Shown piece after piece: positions 18,103-26,347 of a stretch of DNA of 64,000 nt. Under the pieces are notes generated by a model. That model saw nothing but the letters and a program-made list of their open reading frames with translations. It ran no database searches and was not told the DNA's origin. The translations under genes were made by a program, and so were the position numbers. Every line of letters starts with the position of its first letter. The stretch's first letter is position 1. The stretch is from Massilia sp. BSC265 (GTDB lineage: Bacteria > Pseudomonadota > Gammaproteobacteria > Burkholderiales > Burkholderiaceae_D): contig NZ_JPXI01000024.1 in NCBI RefSeq assembly GCF_000740675.1, positions 1 through 64,000 on the forward strand, read 5' to 3'.

Positions 18103-18957
18103 ATGCATTATCTACCGGGCGAAACGCACCGGCTGCCGGGCAGCCGCGCCAGTCTTGCCGGCTACCAGGCCACCCACTTCCAGTACGCCGTGCACGACCG
18201 CGTCGCGACCATCGTTCTCAACCGGCCCGAGCGCAAGAATCCGCTCACTTTCGACTCCTACGCCGAGCTGCGCGACCTGTTCCGTCAGCTTTCCTATGCC
18301 GACGACGTCAAGGCTGTCGTCGTCACCGGAGCGGGCGAGAACTTTTGCTCGGGCGGCGACGTGCACGAGATCATCGGTCCGCTGACGAAGCTCGACATGC
18401 CCGGCCTGCTCGCCTTTACCCGCATGACGGGCGACCTGGTCAAGGCCATGCGCGCCTGCCCGCAGCCCATCGTCGCAGCAGTCGACGGTGTCTGCGCCGG
18501 CGCCGGTGCCATCCTCGCGCTGTCCTCGGACATCCGCTTCGGCACCGCGCGCAGCAAGACCGCTTTCCTGTTCACCCGCGTCGGCCTGGCCGGCTGCGAC
18601 ATGGGCGCCTGCGCGCTGCTGCCGCGCGTGATCGGCCAGGGCAGGGCGGCCGAACTGCTCTATACCGGCCGCGCCATGAAGGGTGACGAGGCCGAGCGCT
18701 GGGGCTTCTTCAACCGCCTTTGCGAACCCGACGCGCTGCTGGCGGAAGCGCAGGCCTTCGCCGCACTGCTTGCGAACGGCCCGACCTTCGCCCACGGCAT
18801 GACCAAGAAGATGCTGCAGCAGGAGTGGAACATGGGTGTCGACGAGGCCATCGAGGCCGAAGCCCAGGCACAGGCAATCTGCATGGCGACCAACGACTTC
18901 CACCGCGCCTACCACGCCTTCGTGGACAGGGAAGCGCCGCGCTTCGAGGGGGATTGA
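18103..18957 (+). CDS. Enoyl-CoA hydratase/isomerase family protein
   Basis: 284 residues from ATG 18103, with AGGAG seven bases upstream. Crotonase fold: [17 protein letters not shown], the oxyanion-hole segment [19 protein letters not shown], and [22 protein letters not shown], followed by [25 protein letters not shown] where many hydratases have a catalytic glutamate; here the second Glu position is not obvious (GCDMGA), so an isomerase, hydrolase or ring-opening role is as likely as simple hydration. It sits in the operon between the monooxygenase/reductase and the acyl-CoA dehydrogenase, as expected for CoA-thioester ring degradation. Confidence 0.9.
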   Translation: MHYLPGETHRLPGSRASLAGYQATHFQYAVHDRVATIVLNRPERKNPLTFDSYAELRDLFRQLSYADDVKAVVVTGAGENFCSGGDVHEIIGPLTKLDMPGLLAFTRMTGDLVKAMRACPQPIVAAVDGVCAGAGAILALSSDIRFGTARSKTAFLFTRVGLAGCDMGACALLPRVIGQGRAAELLYTGRAMKGDEAERWGFFNRLCEPDALLAEAQAFAALLANGPTFAHGMTKKMLQQEWNMGVDEAIEAEAQAQAICMATNDFHRAYHAFVDREAPRFEGD

Positions 18958-18958
18958 A

Positions 18959-20146
18959 ATGGCGGACCGCGATTACCTCGACTGGCCCTTCCTGGAGCCC
19001 CGCCACCGCACATTGGCGCTGGAGCTCGATGCCTGGGCGGAGGAACACCTGCAGGACGCGCACGGCAGCGACGTCGACGCCGCCTGCCGCGCGCTGGTTT
19101 CCAGGCTCGGCAGCGGCGGCTGGCTGCGCCATGCCGTCGGCGGCACCGCGGGAGCAACTGCGGAGATCGACTCCCGCGCCATCTGCCTCATCCGCGAGAC
19201 GTTGGCACGCCATGCCGGCCTGGCGGACTTCGCCTTCGCGATGCAGGGGCTGGGCAGTGGCGCGATCTCGCTGTTCGGCAGCGCGCAGCAGCAGGATGCC
19301 TGGTTGCCGCGCGTAGGGAGCGGCGAAGCCATCGCCGCCTTCGCGCTCTCCGAACCGCAGGCCGGCTCCGACGTGGCGGCGATGCAGTGCGCGGCGCGCC
19401 TCGACGGCGATGCTTACGTGCTCGATGGCGAGAAGACCTGGATCTCGAATGGCGGCATCGCAGACTTCTACGTCGTGTTCGCGCGCACCGGCAACGGCGG
19501 CGGCGAGGGTGGAAGAGGTTCGCGCGGCATCTCCGCCTTCATCGTCGAAGCGGGCGCGCCCGGCTTCCACATTGCCGAGCGCATCGACGTGATCGCGCCG
19601 CATCCGCTCGCGCGCCTGCGCTTCGAGGGCTGCCGGGTTCCGCTCACCAACCGCATCGGCGACGAAGGGCAGGGCTTCAAGGTCGCCATGGCCACGCTCG
19701 ACGTGTTTCGCACCTCGGTGGCGGCGGCCAGCCTGGGCTTCGCGCGCCGCGCCCTGGACGAAGCCTTGCGGCGTGCCCGCGAACGGGCGATGTTCGGCAA
19801 GACACTGGCCGACTTCCAGCTGACCCAGGCCAAGCTGGCCCAGATGGCGACCGGCATCGATGCCGCCGCGCTGCTGACCTACCGCGCGGCCTGGATGCAG
19901 GACGTGGGAAAGGCGCAGGGGAAACGCGTGACCAAGGAAGCGGCCATGGCCAAGCTGACAGCGACCGAGACCGCCCAGCAGGTCATCGACGCCGCGGTGC
20001 AAATGTTCGGCGGGCAGGGCGTGGTCAGCGGCGAGACCGTCGAGACGCTCTACCGCGAAATTCGCGCGCTGCGCATCTACGAGGGGGCGAGCGAAGTGCA
20101 GCTTCTGATCATCGCACGCGAACTGCTGGCTCGGGAGGAGAGCTGA
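18959..20146 (+). CDS. Acyl-CoA dehydrogenase
   Basis: 395 residues from ATG 18959, one base after the hydratase stop. Standard ACAD layout: N-terminal helical domain, FAD/substrate motifs [20 protein letters not shown] and [22 protein letters not shown]-terminal helical domain with [23 protein letters not shown] and [33 protein letters not shown], which carries the region for the catalytic glutamate. It transfers electrons to electron-transfer flavoprotein, introducing a double bond alpha-beta to the thioester. Substrate probably a cyclic or branched acyl-CoA from the same operon. A run of Gly/Arg codons gives a flexible [13 protein letters not shown] loop in the beta domain. Confidence 0.92.
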   Translation: MADRDYLDWPFLEPRHRTLALELDAWAEEHLQDAHGSDVDAACRALVSRLGSGGWLRHAVGGTAGATAEIDSRAICLIRETLARHAGLADFAFAMQGLGSGAISLFGSAQQQDAWLPRVGSGEAIAAFALSEPQAGSDVAAMQCAARLDGDAYVLDGEKTWISNGGIADFYVVFARTGNGGGEGGRGSRGISAFIVEAGAPGFHIAERIDVIAPHPLARLRFEGCRVPLTNRIGDEGQGFKVAMATLDVFRTSVAAASLGFARRALDEALRRARERAMFGKTLADFQLTQAKLAQMATGIDAAALLTYRAAWMQDVGKAQGKRVTKEAAMAKLTATETAQQVIDAAVQMFGGQGVVSGETVETLYREIRALRIYEGASEVQLLIIARELLAREES

Positions 20147-20538
20147 TGGACATCCTGCAACCGCCGGGCTGGGCGCGCCCGAAGGGCTACGCGAACGGCG
20201 TCGCTGCCCGTGGCCGCCAGGTCTATGTGAGCGGCATGATCGGCTGGGATGCCGAGTGCCGCTTCCACACCGACGACTTCGTCGGCCAGGCGCGCCAGGC
20301 GCTGGAAAACGTGGTCGCGGTGCTGCGCGAAGCGGGGGGCGGCCCGGAGCACATCGTGCGGATGACCTGGTACGTGCTCGACCGGAAGGAATACCTCGCT
20401 GCCGGGGCGGCGCTCGGCGCGGCTTACCGGGACGTGATCGGGCGCCATTATCCGGCCATGAGCGCGGTGCAGGTGGCGGCGCTGATGGAAGAACGCGCCC
20501 GGGTCGAGATCGAGGTGACGGCCGTGGTGCCCGACTGA
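20146..20538 (+). CDS. RidA family protein (enamine/imine deaminase type)
   Basis: 130 residues; ATG 20146 overlaps the preceding stop (TGATG), indicating coupling. RidA/YjgF signatures: NGVAARGRQVYVSGMIGWD, QARQALENVVAVLREAGGGP, MTWYVLDRKEYLA and the C-terminal RVEIEVTAVV containing the conserved Arg that binds the substrate carboxylate in deaminating members. Free RidA proteins hydrolyse reactive enamines/imines. In this operon an amino-substituted cyclohexenyl-CoA would be such an intermediate, so this gene strengthens the 2-aminobenzoyl-CoA reading over the salicylyl-CoA reading. Confidence 0.9.
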   Translation: MDILQPPGWARPKGYANGVAARGRQVYVSGMIGWDAECRFHTDDFVGQARQALENVVAVLREAGGGPEHIVRMTWYVLDRKEYLAAGAALGAAYRDVIGRHYPAMSAVQVAALMEERARVEIEVTAVVPD

Positions 20539-20573
20539 GCCCATGGATGTAGCGTCAGGAAGGCAGCCTACCG

Positions 20574-21188
20574 ATGACTGAGCATCTCATCACCGATCTC
20601 CCCTCGCTGGAGGCCCTGTTTGGCGACGTCGCACCGCAATCGATCGCCAAGGAAAGCGACAGCCTGCATCCTGTCTATGCCCGCTGGATCGCGGCGGCGC
20701 GCTTCGCCCTGCTGGCCACCAGCGGGCCCCATGGACTGGACGTATCGCCGCGTGGAGACGCCGGCCCCCTGGTGCGGATCGTGGATGCGTACACCCTGTT
20801 ACTGCCGGAACGGCGCGGGAACAATCGCATCGACAGCCTGCGCAACCTGATTGCCGATCCGCGTGTCGGCCTGCTCTTCATGATTCCGGGCGTCGGCGAG
20901 ACCCTGCGGGTCCGCGGCCGCGCGCACATCTCTGTCGATCCGGCATTGCTCGCGTCCTTCGAGCACGAAGGGAAGCGGCCACTCTGCCTCCTGCGCATTT
21001 CGGTCGACAAGGTCTTTTTCCAATGCGCGCGTTCCATCCTGCGCTCGCGACTTTGGCACTCTCAGGAGCACGATACGTCGGGCGTGCCGACGCCCGGAGC
21101 GATGCTGGCGGCGCTCACCCATGGCGAGATCGACGGTGGCGCTTACGACAGTGCCTTGCCACAGCGACAGCGCGAATCGCTCTATTGA
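20574..21188 (+). CDS. Pyridoxamine 5'-phosphate oxidase-family FMN flavoprotein
   Basis: 204 residues with AGGAAGG upstream. PPOX split-barrel: ARFALLATSGPHGLDVSPRGDAGPLVRI, LLLPERRGNNRIDSLRNLIADPRVGLLFMIPGVGETLRVRGRA in sequence order, and a C-terminal helical extension LWHSQEH...PGAMLAAL typical of the MSMEG_1061-type subgroup. It probably binds FMN and F420-like or FMN-dependent chemistry cannot be distinguished. It follows the RidA gene by 35 bases, so it may be the last gene of the aromatic-CoA operon, or a general detoxifying flavoprotein. Confidence 0.84.
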   Translation: MTEHLITDLPSLEALFGDVAPQSIAKESDSLHPVYARWIAAARFALLATSGPHGLDVSPRGDAGPLVRIVDAYTLLLPERRGNNRIDSLRNLIADPRVGLLFMIPGVGETLRVRGRAHISVDPALLASFEHEGKRPLCLLRISVDKVFFQCARSILRSRLWHSQEHDTSGVPTPGAMLAALTHGEIDGGAYDSALPQRQRESLY

Positions 21189-21257
21189 TGGGCATGGGAC
21201 CGCGACTGCTGTCGGCCAGGTGCGGCCCTTTCCATCACGAAGGTACAGAGACGGGAT

Positions 21258-21563
21258 ATGGCTGAGCAACATGACGAGTTGTCCCGGTTTTTCGGCTGTT
21301 ACTTCCATCAAGACTGGAACTTGGACGACCACAGCTGGGAAGACGTAGTCCGACGCTTCGTGGCCGAGTCAGGACAAAGTGCCGCGCATTCTCTCGCCGG
21401 ACAAATCACGAAACTCACTGAGAGCGCGGAGTCAGACGCCGACCTCGCCAAGGCAATCGAGAGCTTCGGATGCTATTACTGTCCAAGTTCTCATCCCGAA
21501 ATGCGCGCGTGGTTGAAAGACCTTTGTGCTGCCTTGGACGTGCAACGGGTAAGAAACAGATAG
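21258..21563 (+). CDS. CdiI-type contact-dependent inhibition immunity protein (orphan)
   Basis: 101 residues. The pattern LSRFFGCYFHQDWNLDDHSWEDVV...FVAESG at the N-terminus and the C-terminal ESFGCYYCPSSHPEMRAWLKDLCAAL fit the small all-alpha CdiI_2 immunity family that neutralises toxins of contact-dependent inhibition systems. No toxin, CdiA or CdiB gene lies beside it, so it is an orphan immunity gene, perhaps protecting against toxins of neighbours. The GC content falls relative to the preceding operon. GGGAT(ATGG) near the start provides a weak ribosome site. Confidence 0.72.
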   Translation: MAEQHDELSRFFGCYFHQDWNLDDHSWEDVVRRFVAESGQSAAHSLAGQITKLTESAESDADLAKAIESFGCYYCPSSHPEMRAWLKDLCAALDVQRVRNR

Positions 21564-21621
21564 GTCCGCTTAGGGTCGGTGCTGCCGTAGAATGAACGGC
21601 CGAGATAGGCCAAGAGCGGAC
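21564..21621. repeat. Imperfect palindromic intergenic element
   Basis: Outer arms GTCCGCT (21564-21570) and AGCGGAC (21615-21621), with inner sequence TGAACGGCCGAGATAGGCCA. The first base touches the stop codon region of the CdiI-like gene. Related sequence is seen at 22488-22595 and, in part, at 22088-22130, always between small genes of this patch. Confidence 0.5.
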
Positions 21622-21652
21622 ATGTCCCAAACTTTGAAGCGTGTGGGTTTTC

Positions 21653-22063
21653 ATGAAAAAATTAGGTGTTGGAGCGTCGATATTCCTCAGCGTGTGCATC
21701 GCCAGCAGCTTGTCGGCTTCGCCTCGTCCGACATGTGATCGGTCGAGCAGCCAGCCAGATTTGGATGCTTGCGCCTACGAGGATCTGGAAGCTGCAGAGA
21801 AGGAAATGCAATCAGTTTATCAAGGCATTGTTGAGAAATATGCCAGCAACGCGCTACTGTTAGAAAGACTGGCTCGCGCTCAGCAATCCTGGATGAATTT
21901 CAGAGAGGATGATTGGAAAGCACAATTTGCATGTCCTAATTTTAATACACAGCTATGCTGGGGACCTCAAGCGTTCATAAAAGTGAATGTTCGTAGAATG
22001 GAGCAGACGAAAGAGCGCACGCGAAGCCTGCGAAATTTGCTGGAAAATGGTCCAGGTCGGTAA
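21653..22063 (+). CDS. LprI-like (DUF1311) secreted protein
   Basis: 136 residues from ATG 21653 (ATGAAAAAA). A cleavable signal peptide (KKLGVGASIFLSVCIASSLSAS) is followed by CDRSSSQPDLDACAYEDLEAAEKEM and a helical segment VYQGIVEKYASNALLLERLARAQQSWMNFREDDW, then FACPNFNTQLCWGP. This is the Cys-containing repeat pattern of the lysozyme-inhibitor LprI N-terminal/DUF1311 family, periplasmic proteins. Inhibition of lysozyme is known for some members only. Base composition is AT-richer than the neighbouring chromosome. Confidence 0.8.
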   Translation: MKKLGVGASIFLSVCIASSLSASPRPTCDRSSSQPDLDACAYEDLEAAEKEMQSVYQGIVEKYASNALLLERLARAQQSWMNFREDDWKAQFACPNFNTQLCWGPQAFIKVNVRRMEQTKERTRSLRNLLENGPGR

Positions 22064-22165
22064 GTACTGTCTGGCGCCGATTGACTTGTCTGCTTACGGC
22101 CAGGGGCGGTCCTTGGAACCGTACCGCAAGCTCTCGATAAACGACCACGACTAAAACGCCATGAC

Positions 22166-22486
22166 ATGAGCCAAGCCGACGATCTGCCTATTGAAAGCAA
22201 CAGCGCGCACCCATGGAGTTTAAGCTGGATCGCTGCAGGCATCGCTGTTGTCAGTGTCGTATTGGTCTTGCCGGTAGTGTTGGCAATACATAACTCAATA
22301 CTTTACCCAGGCGTGTCGGGCCTCCTCGGCATGCTCGCGGGGGTTGTCTGTCATGCGCGTTCACGTGCTCGGCGCTCGGTTAGCCCGCTTGTCACGCTCA
22401 GCCTAATAGTCAATACCTGCATTGTGTTATATATGCTTTTTATCTGGTTGATTATTTATTTGATGAGTCGCAGCGCCATGCACTGA
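22166..22486 (+). CDS. Small hypothetical membrane protein
   Basis: 106 residues, unrecognised. Predicted membrane segments: SWIAAGIAVVSVVLVLPVVLA, a short hydrophobic stretch YPGVSGLLGMLAGVVC, and LVTLSLIVNTCIVLYMLFIWLIIYL. Low GC relative to the genome and no visible ribosome site of quality. It is in the same orientation as the other small genes of this patch. Confidence 0.55.
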   Translation: MSQADDLPIESNSAHPWSLSWIAAGIAVVSVVLVLPVVLAIHNSILYPGVSGLLGMLAGVVCHARSRARRSVSPLVTLSLIVNTCIVLYMLFIWLIIYLMSRSAMH

Positions 22487-22487
22487 T

Positions 22488-22595
22488 GTCCGCTGCGGCT
22501 CGGGCGCGGTCCTTCGTGACAGTCCGCGACGTATTCAGCCTGGCGAGCTGCTATGCTGAGCTGAACGGCCGGGCTCGGCCAGTAGCAGTCGTTCA
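22488..22595. repeat. Palindromic intergenic element, second copy
   Basis: Starts with GTCCGCTGCGG and CGGGCGCGGTCCTT, which also occurs in related form (CAGGGGCGGTCCTT) at 22100-22114, and ends with TGAACGGCCGGGCTCGGCCA, resembling the inner part of the element at 21564-21621. It separates two small membrane-protein genes. Confidence 0.4.
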
Positions 22596-22600
22596 ACGAG

Positions 22601-22852
22601 ATGGAATTCATGTATATGACATTCGGCATGACGGATGAACTTTGGGCGTGGGTTGGCATGCTGGGGGCGGCGGGAGTAGTTTCGCTTATGCTTGCCTTCC
22701 GTCTTCCAAAACAACGTTGGCCGCGGGTGATGGCCGTGACGGCCGGAGGTACGATTGCTTCCATCCTTTGTGGAGAAACTAGTGCTATCGGCCCGATTCT
22801 GCTTACTGGCCTTATCCTTGCTATTTGCTCCCTGACAGCGGCCCGTGAATAG
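22601..22852 (+). CDS. Small hypothetical membrane protein
   Basis: 83 residues, unrecognised. Three hydrophobic segments: LWAWVGMLGAAGVVSLMLAF, RVMAVTAGGTIASILCG and GPILLTGLILAICSL. ATG 22601 directly follows the palindromic element; an in-frame ATG lies at 22610. Predicted inner-membrane protein of unknown role. Confidence 0.5.
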   Translation: MEFMYMTFGMTDELWAWVGMLGAAGVVSLMLAFRLPKQRWPRVMAVTAGGTIASILCGETSAIGPILLTGLILAICSLTAARE

Positions 22853-22933
22853 TCGCGCTCACCAGACGCGCGTTCAGCAGACCCTTGTCGATATCGACCG
22901 CGAAGACTCCAACAAGGCAACATACCAAAGACC

Positions 22934-23190
22934 GTGAACAAGCGCTCGGTAAAATCAAGTCTGATCGGCGTGGCCCTCGTCTCGGCAATCACGCTGGCAC
23001 GGCTATCTTGACAGGCGGCTTTCCGCTCGCATACCTGTTGGATGTACCGGGTGTTTCCAGGGAACGCCAGTTTGCGTTCGGCGAAGACAAGCTGTCCGTA
23101 GGTGCCCTGATATTCGCCATTGCCGTCTATTTCGCGCTGACCCTGCTGCTTGTTCTCGGCTTCTCGCATCGCCGCGCGGCCGCCGCTTGA
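22934..23190 (+). pseudogene. Frameshifted small two-helix membrane protein
   Basis: From GTG 22934 the sequence reads MNKRSVKSSLIGVALVSAIT, a good membrane or signal helix, but stops at 23009-23011. One base out of phase, the frame continues with AILTGGFPLAYLLDVPGVSR, then KLSVGALIFAIAVYFALTLL and ends at 23190. A single-base deletion just before 23000 would join them into a protein of about 85 residues. The N-terminal extension in the downstream frame (from 22885, TTG start) has no protein-like character. It could be a real mutation or a sequencing error. Confidence 0.5.
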
Positions 23191-23256
23191 TTATTGTTGA
23201 GTTTTTCTACAGTCGGCGCATAATCGGCCATACCTGTCATTTCCATCAGGATAGTC

Positions 23257-24861
23257 ATGGCCCCTCTAAGCTCCGTGCACCGGTCGCGCCGTACTGCCTC
23301 CCTACCTGCCTTGAGCAGCCTGCTACTGGCAGCCACCCTCGCCGCATGCGGCGGTGGAGGCGGCGACCCGGCCCCGGCGCCGGCGCCCGTGCAGCCGCCC
23401 CCGCCGGTCGCGGCGCTGCCGGGCAGCTACGCCGACCCCATTACCTACTCCGGCGCGGCCATGGCCTCGCTGGCGAGTGCGCAAGAGGGCGCCGCGACGG
23501 TGCAGGCACGCATCAGCCTCGACGGCCGCCCGTTCGATTACACCGCCACGGCCGGCCACCTGACCGCCGCGGACCTGACAACCGGACAGGCGGCGGCGTC
23601 TTTCTTCTATGTCGCCTATACGGCAGGCACACTGCCTGCGGCGCAACGGCCGGTCACCTTTTTCTTTAACGGCGGACCCGGTTCGGCCTCTGTCTGGCTG
23701 CACCTGGGCGGGTTCGCGCCGCGCAGGCTGGCCACCAGCTTCCCGGCCACTACGCCGCCTCCTAGTGCAATGCAGCTGGTCGACAACCAGGAAACGCTGC
23801 TGGACCATTCCGACCTGGTCTTCGTCGATGCCGTCGGCACCGGCTATTCGCAGGCGATCGCACCGCGCACCAACGCCCAGTTCTGGGGCGTCGACCAGGA
23901 CGCGGCGGCCTTCCGCGACTTCGTGCGCCGCTATCTCGCTGTCAACAACCGGCAGGCTTCGCCGCTCTACCTGTTCGGCGAGTCCTACGGTGGGCCGCGT
24001 GCGGCGGTGCTGGCCAGCCTGTTGGAATCCGCCGGGGTGCGCGTGGCCGGCGTCATGCTGCAGTCGCCTGCCATGAACTACAACGCCAATTGCGGCGTGT
24101 TCAATCCCGGCCAGCTCAGCTGCGAGGGTTATCTGCCGAGTTATGCGGCCGTCTCGGCCTATCACCAGAACGGCAGCCTGCCGACCGATTTCACGTCGGT
24201 GCTCCAGCGCGTGCGCGAGTTCGCCGCCGGGCCCTACCGCAGCGAGGTAGCCGCCTTTCTCGCCAACGGCGCGCCGCCGAGCGAAGCCACCCTGACGCAG
24301 CTGTCCGCCTATACCGGACTGCCGGTGCAGACCTGGCGCCAGGATTTCTCGATGGTGCCGGGTGCCTACCGTGCGCGCTTCCAGCCAGGGCAGGTCATCG
24401 GACGCTACGATGCCCGGGTGCGGGCGCCCAGCGGCAGTGCGCTGGCGGCCGAGGGCGATCCGTCGATGACGCTGGTCGGCGGCGCCGTCGTCGGCACCAT
24501 CCGCAATTATCTCGAGAGTGAACTGCGCTATACCGCGAAGACACCCTACCTGAGCTCCAACAACGTACTCAACCAATGGGTCTTCACCCACGACGGCAAA
24601 CCCGTGCCGGACACGATACCCGACCTGGCCGCGGCCATGACGCTCAATCCTGCGCTGAAGGTGATTGCCATGGGCGGCTACCATGACCTGGCGACGCCGT
24701 TCTACCAGACCGAGCTGGATCTGGCGCGGCTGGGCGCCGGCGCCGCAGTCCAGGTCCGCAACTACGACAGCGGGCACATGAGCTATCTCGACGACCGCGT
24801 GCGCCGCCTCCAGAAGGCCGACCTGCGTGCTTTCTACAACAGCGTATCGGTGGCACAATGA
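23257..24861 (+). CDS. S10 family serine carboxypeptidase, lipoprotein
   Basis: 534 residues. The signal sequence ends in a lipobox LAAC with Cys31 followed by a Gly/Pro/Ala linker, so the enzyme is probably lipid-anchored in the cell envelope. Peptidase S10 motifs: FFFNGGPGSASVWLHLGGFAP (oxyanion), FVDAVGTGYSQ, LFGESYGGPRAAVLA with nucleophile Ser243, the acid residue in MGGYHDLATPF and histidine in DSGHMSYLDD. It removes C-terminal residues from peptides. The gene overlaps the downstream EF-hand gene by ATGA, suggesting coupled expression. The neighbouring EF-hand protein could supply calcium binding, but that is speculative. Confidence 0.92.
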   Translation: MAPLSSVHRSRRTASLPALSSLLLAATLAACGGGGGDPAPAPAPVQPPPPVAALPGSYADPITYSGAAMASLASAQEGAATVQARISLDGRPFDYTATAGHLTAADLTTGQAAASFFYVAYTAGTLPAAQRPVTFFFNGGPGSASVWLHLGGFAPRRLATSFPATTPPPSAMQLVDNQETLLDHSDLVFVDAVGTGYSQAIAPRTNAQFWGVDQDAAAFRDFVRRYLAVNNRQASPLYLFGESYGGPRAAVLASLLESAGVRVAGVMLQSPAMNYNANCGVFNPGQLSCEGYLPSYAAVSAYHQNGSLPTDFTSVLQRVREFAAGPYRSEVAAFLANGAPPSEATLTQLSAYTGLPVQTWRQDFSMVPGAYRARFQPGQVIGRYDARVRAPSGSALAAEGDPSMTLVGGAVVGTIRNYLESELRYTAKTPYLSSNNVLNQWVFTHDGKPVPDTIPDLAAAMTLNPALKVIAMGGYHDLATPFYQTELDLARLGAGAAVQVRNYDSGHMSYLDDRVRRLQKADLRAFYNSVSVAQ

Positions 24862-25202
24862 AGATCATGGTTCTGTTTTTCCTCCTCCTCGGTACAGCGG
24901 GCGCGGCTGCCGCGCAGGCGCCCATCGGCGCCGACGCCCAGCTCCCGCCGGCCTTGCGAAACCGTCCGGACAACGCGCAGCCGGCGGCAGGGGCGGCATT
25001 GCACGCCCAGGCGCTGGCCAAGCTGGAGGCGCAGTTCCGGGCGGCCGACCTGGATGGCGACCGTACCTTGTCGCGTGAGGAGGCGAAAGGTTTCGGGTTC
25101 GTCTCCAGGCATTTCGACGCCATCGATACCCGGCGCCGCGGCGCCGTCAGCTTCGACGAGCTGCGCGCTTACCTCGAGAATGCGAAAGCCGAACGACGCT
25201 AG
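24858..25202 (+). CDS. Secreted EF-hand domain protein
   Basis: 114 residues. N-terminal signal peptide (MVLFFLLLGTAGAAAAQA), then one canonical EF-hand loop DLDGDRTLSREEA and a second degenerate loop DTRRRGAVSFDELRAYL, the pair in the C-terminal half. It should bind at least one Ca2+ ion in the periplasm. The start codon lies inside the end of the carboxypeptidase gene (ATGA), so the two are co-translated. Confidence 0.85.
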   Translation: MKIMVLFFLLLGTAGAAAAQAPIGADAQLPPALRNRPDNAQPAAGAALHAQALAKLEAQFRAADLDGDRTLSREEAKGFGFVSRHFDAIDTRRRGAVSFDELRAYLENAKAERR

Positions 25203-25343
25203 CTCATTGCGGACAGGCACCCCGGGTCCGGGGCGGACACCGCCGCAGGAACGCTCCTACGTCAACGCAAGTGTTGAGCACCTTGTCTCCGGCCGCGCAT
25301 CGCGGTAAGTTGGCGAAACGGAGTTGACATAGGGAGAACCGCC

Positions 25344-25634
25344 ATGCGCGCTTTCATCGTGACGGCAGCAAGCGCATTGTGCTTGCTCGGGTGTGCGACA
25401 CCCCAAGAAAAGGCAATGAAGCAACAAGCGGAGATGGAACGCATGATGACCGAGTTCGGGCCAGCATGCACGCAGCTCGGCTTTGCAGTCAATTCAGATC
25501 CTTGGCGTCATTGTGTTGTCCAGCTGGCCGAGCGGGAGGGTGTCCGGCGCGGCGGCGTATCGACCTCGATCTTCGGCGGCTTCGGCAGCGGAGGACGGGG
25601 CGGGCTGGGCATCGGCATCGGTATCGGGCGCTAG
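25344..25634 (+). CDS. Small putative lipoprotein
   Basis: 96 residues with AGGGAG before ATG 25344. Lipoprotein signal FIVTAASALCLLGCATPQEK (Cys17). The mature part is short and helical (MKQQAEMERMMTEFGPACTQLGF) with a WRHCVVQLAERE motif and a Gly-rich tail (FGGFGSGGRGGLGIGIGIGR). Function unknown. Confidence 0.7.
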   Translation: MRAFIVTAASALCLLGCATPQEKAMKQQAEMERMMTEFGPACTQLGFAVNSDPWRHCVVQLAEREGVRRGGVSTSIFGGFGSGGRGGLGIGIGIGR

Positions 25635-25730
25635 CAGGCCGGTAGCCCGGCGATAAGTGAGTTTCCACGCATATCTTTCGAGGTGGACATGGCATTATTC
25701 GCGATGACATCCTCATCCGAAAGGGAAGCC

Positions 25731-26270
25731 ATGAAGTTTGTAGCCCAAGCCATGTTCGGCTTATCGCTGGTTGCCGTGAACCCTGCCTTTGCCGCTACCG
25801 CAGCGCCCCCGGCGCAGGTGGCGGCGCAAAGTCCCGCACACGTCAAGGCCGTCCAGGACTTGCTTGCCGCCATGCAGGCTGAGAAAGCACTGCGCGGCGT
25901 TGCCGCCCGCAGCCGCTACCCGAGCGAAGCGCAGCGCAAGGACGTGTTTGCCAAGCTCGACCGAACGCCGCCTGCGGAGGTTCACCGGCGCCTGGCGGTG
26001 CCGATGGCGAAGGTGATCTCCGCCGACACGGCGACCGAGATGACCCGCTTCTACAACACTCCCTACGGCAAGCAGGTCATCCAGAACAGGTACAACAGCG
26101 GCCCGCAGATCGTCATGCCGGGCATGAAGCCGGTCGTGCCACCGGAAGAGAAGAAGGAGCGCAAGCGCGCCGCCTATGTCAAGGCAAGCAAGGAGCTCGC
26201 GGATGCGCAACCCGTGCTGGAGAGCGAAGCGTTCAAGCTTCTTCAGCAGATCAACAAGGGGCAGCGATAA
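25731..26270 (+). CDS. DUF2059-like secreted protein
   Basis: 179 residues from ATG 25731 (AAAGGGA upstream); longer starts lack a ribosome site. Signal peptide MKFVAQAMFGLSLVAVNPAFA, then helical VKAVQDLLAAMQAEKALRGV and the MTRFYNTPYGKQVIQ motif characteristic of DUF2059-type proteins, which are periplasmic and of unknown role. The C-terminal half is Lys/Glu-rich. Confidence 0.68.
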   Translation: MKFVAQAMFGLSLVAVNPAFAATAAPPAQVAAQSPAHVKAVQDLLAAMQAEKALRGVAARSRYPSEAQRKDVFAKLDRTPPAEVHRRLAVPMAKVISADTATEMTRFYNTPYGKQVIQNRYNSGPQIVMPGMKPVVPPEEKKERKRAAYVKASKELADAQPVLESEAFKLLQQINKGQR

Positions 26271-26347
26271 AGGGACGCGGCTGGCGTGAGCGCCAGCCCA
26301 CGCGCATTTCTGGTACGGTCTCTCCAACAGGAATCGATGGAGGCACC

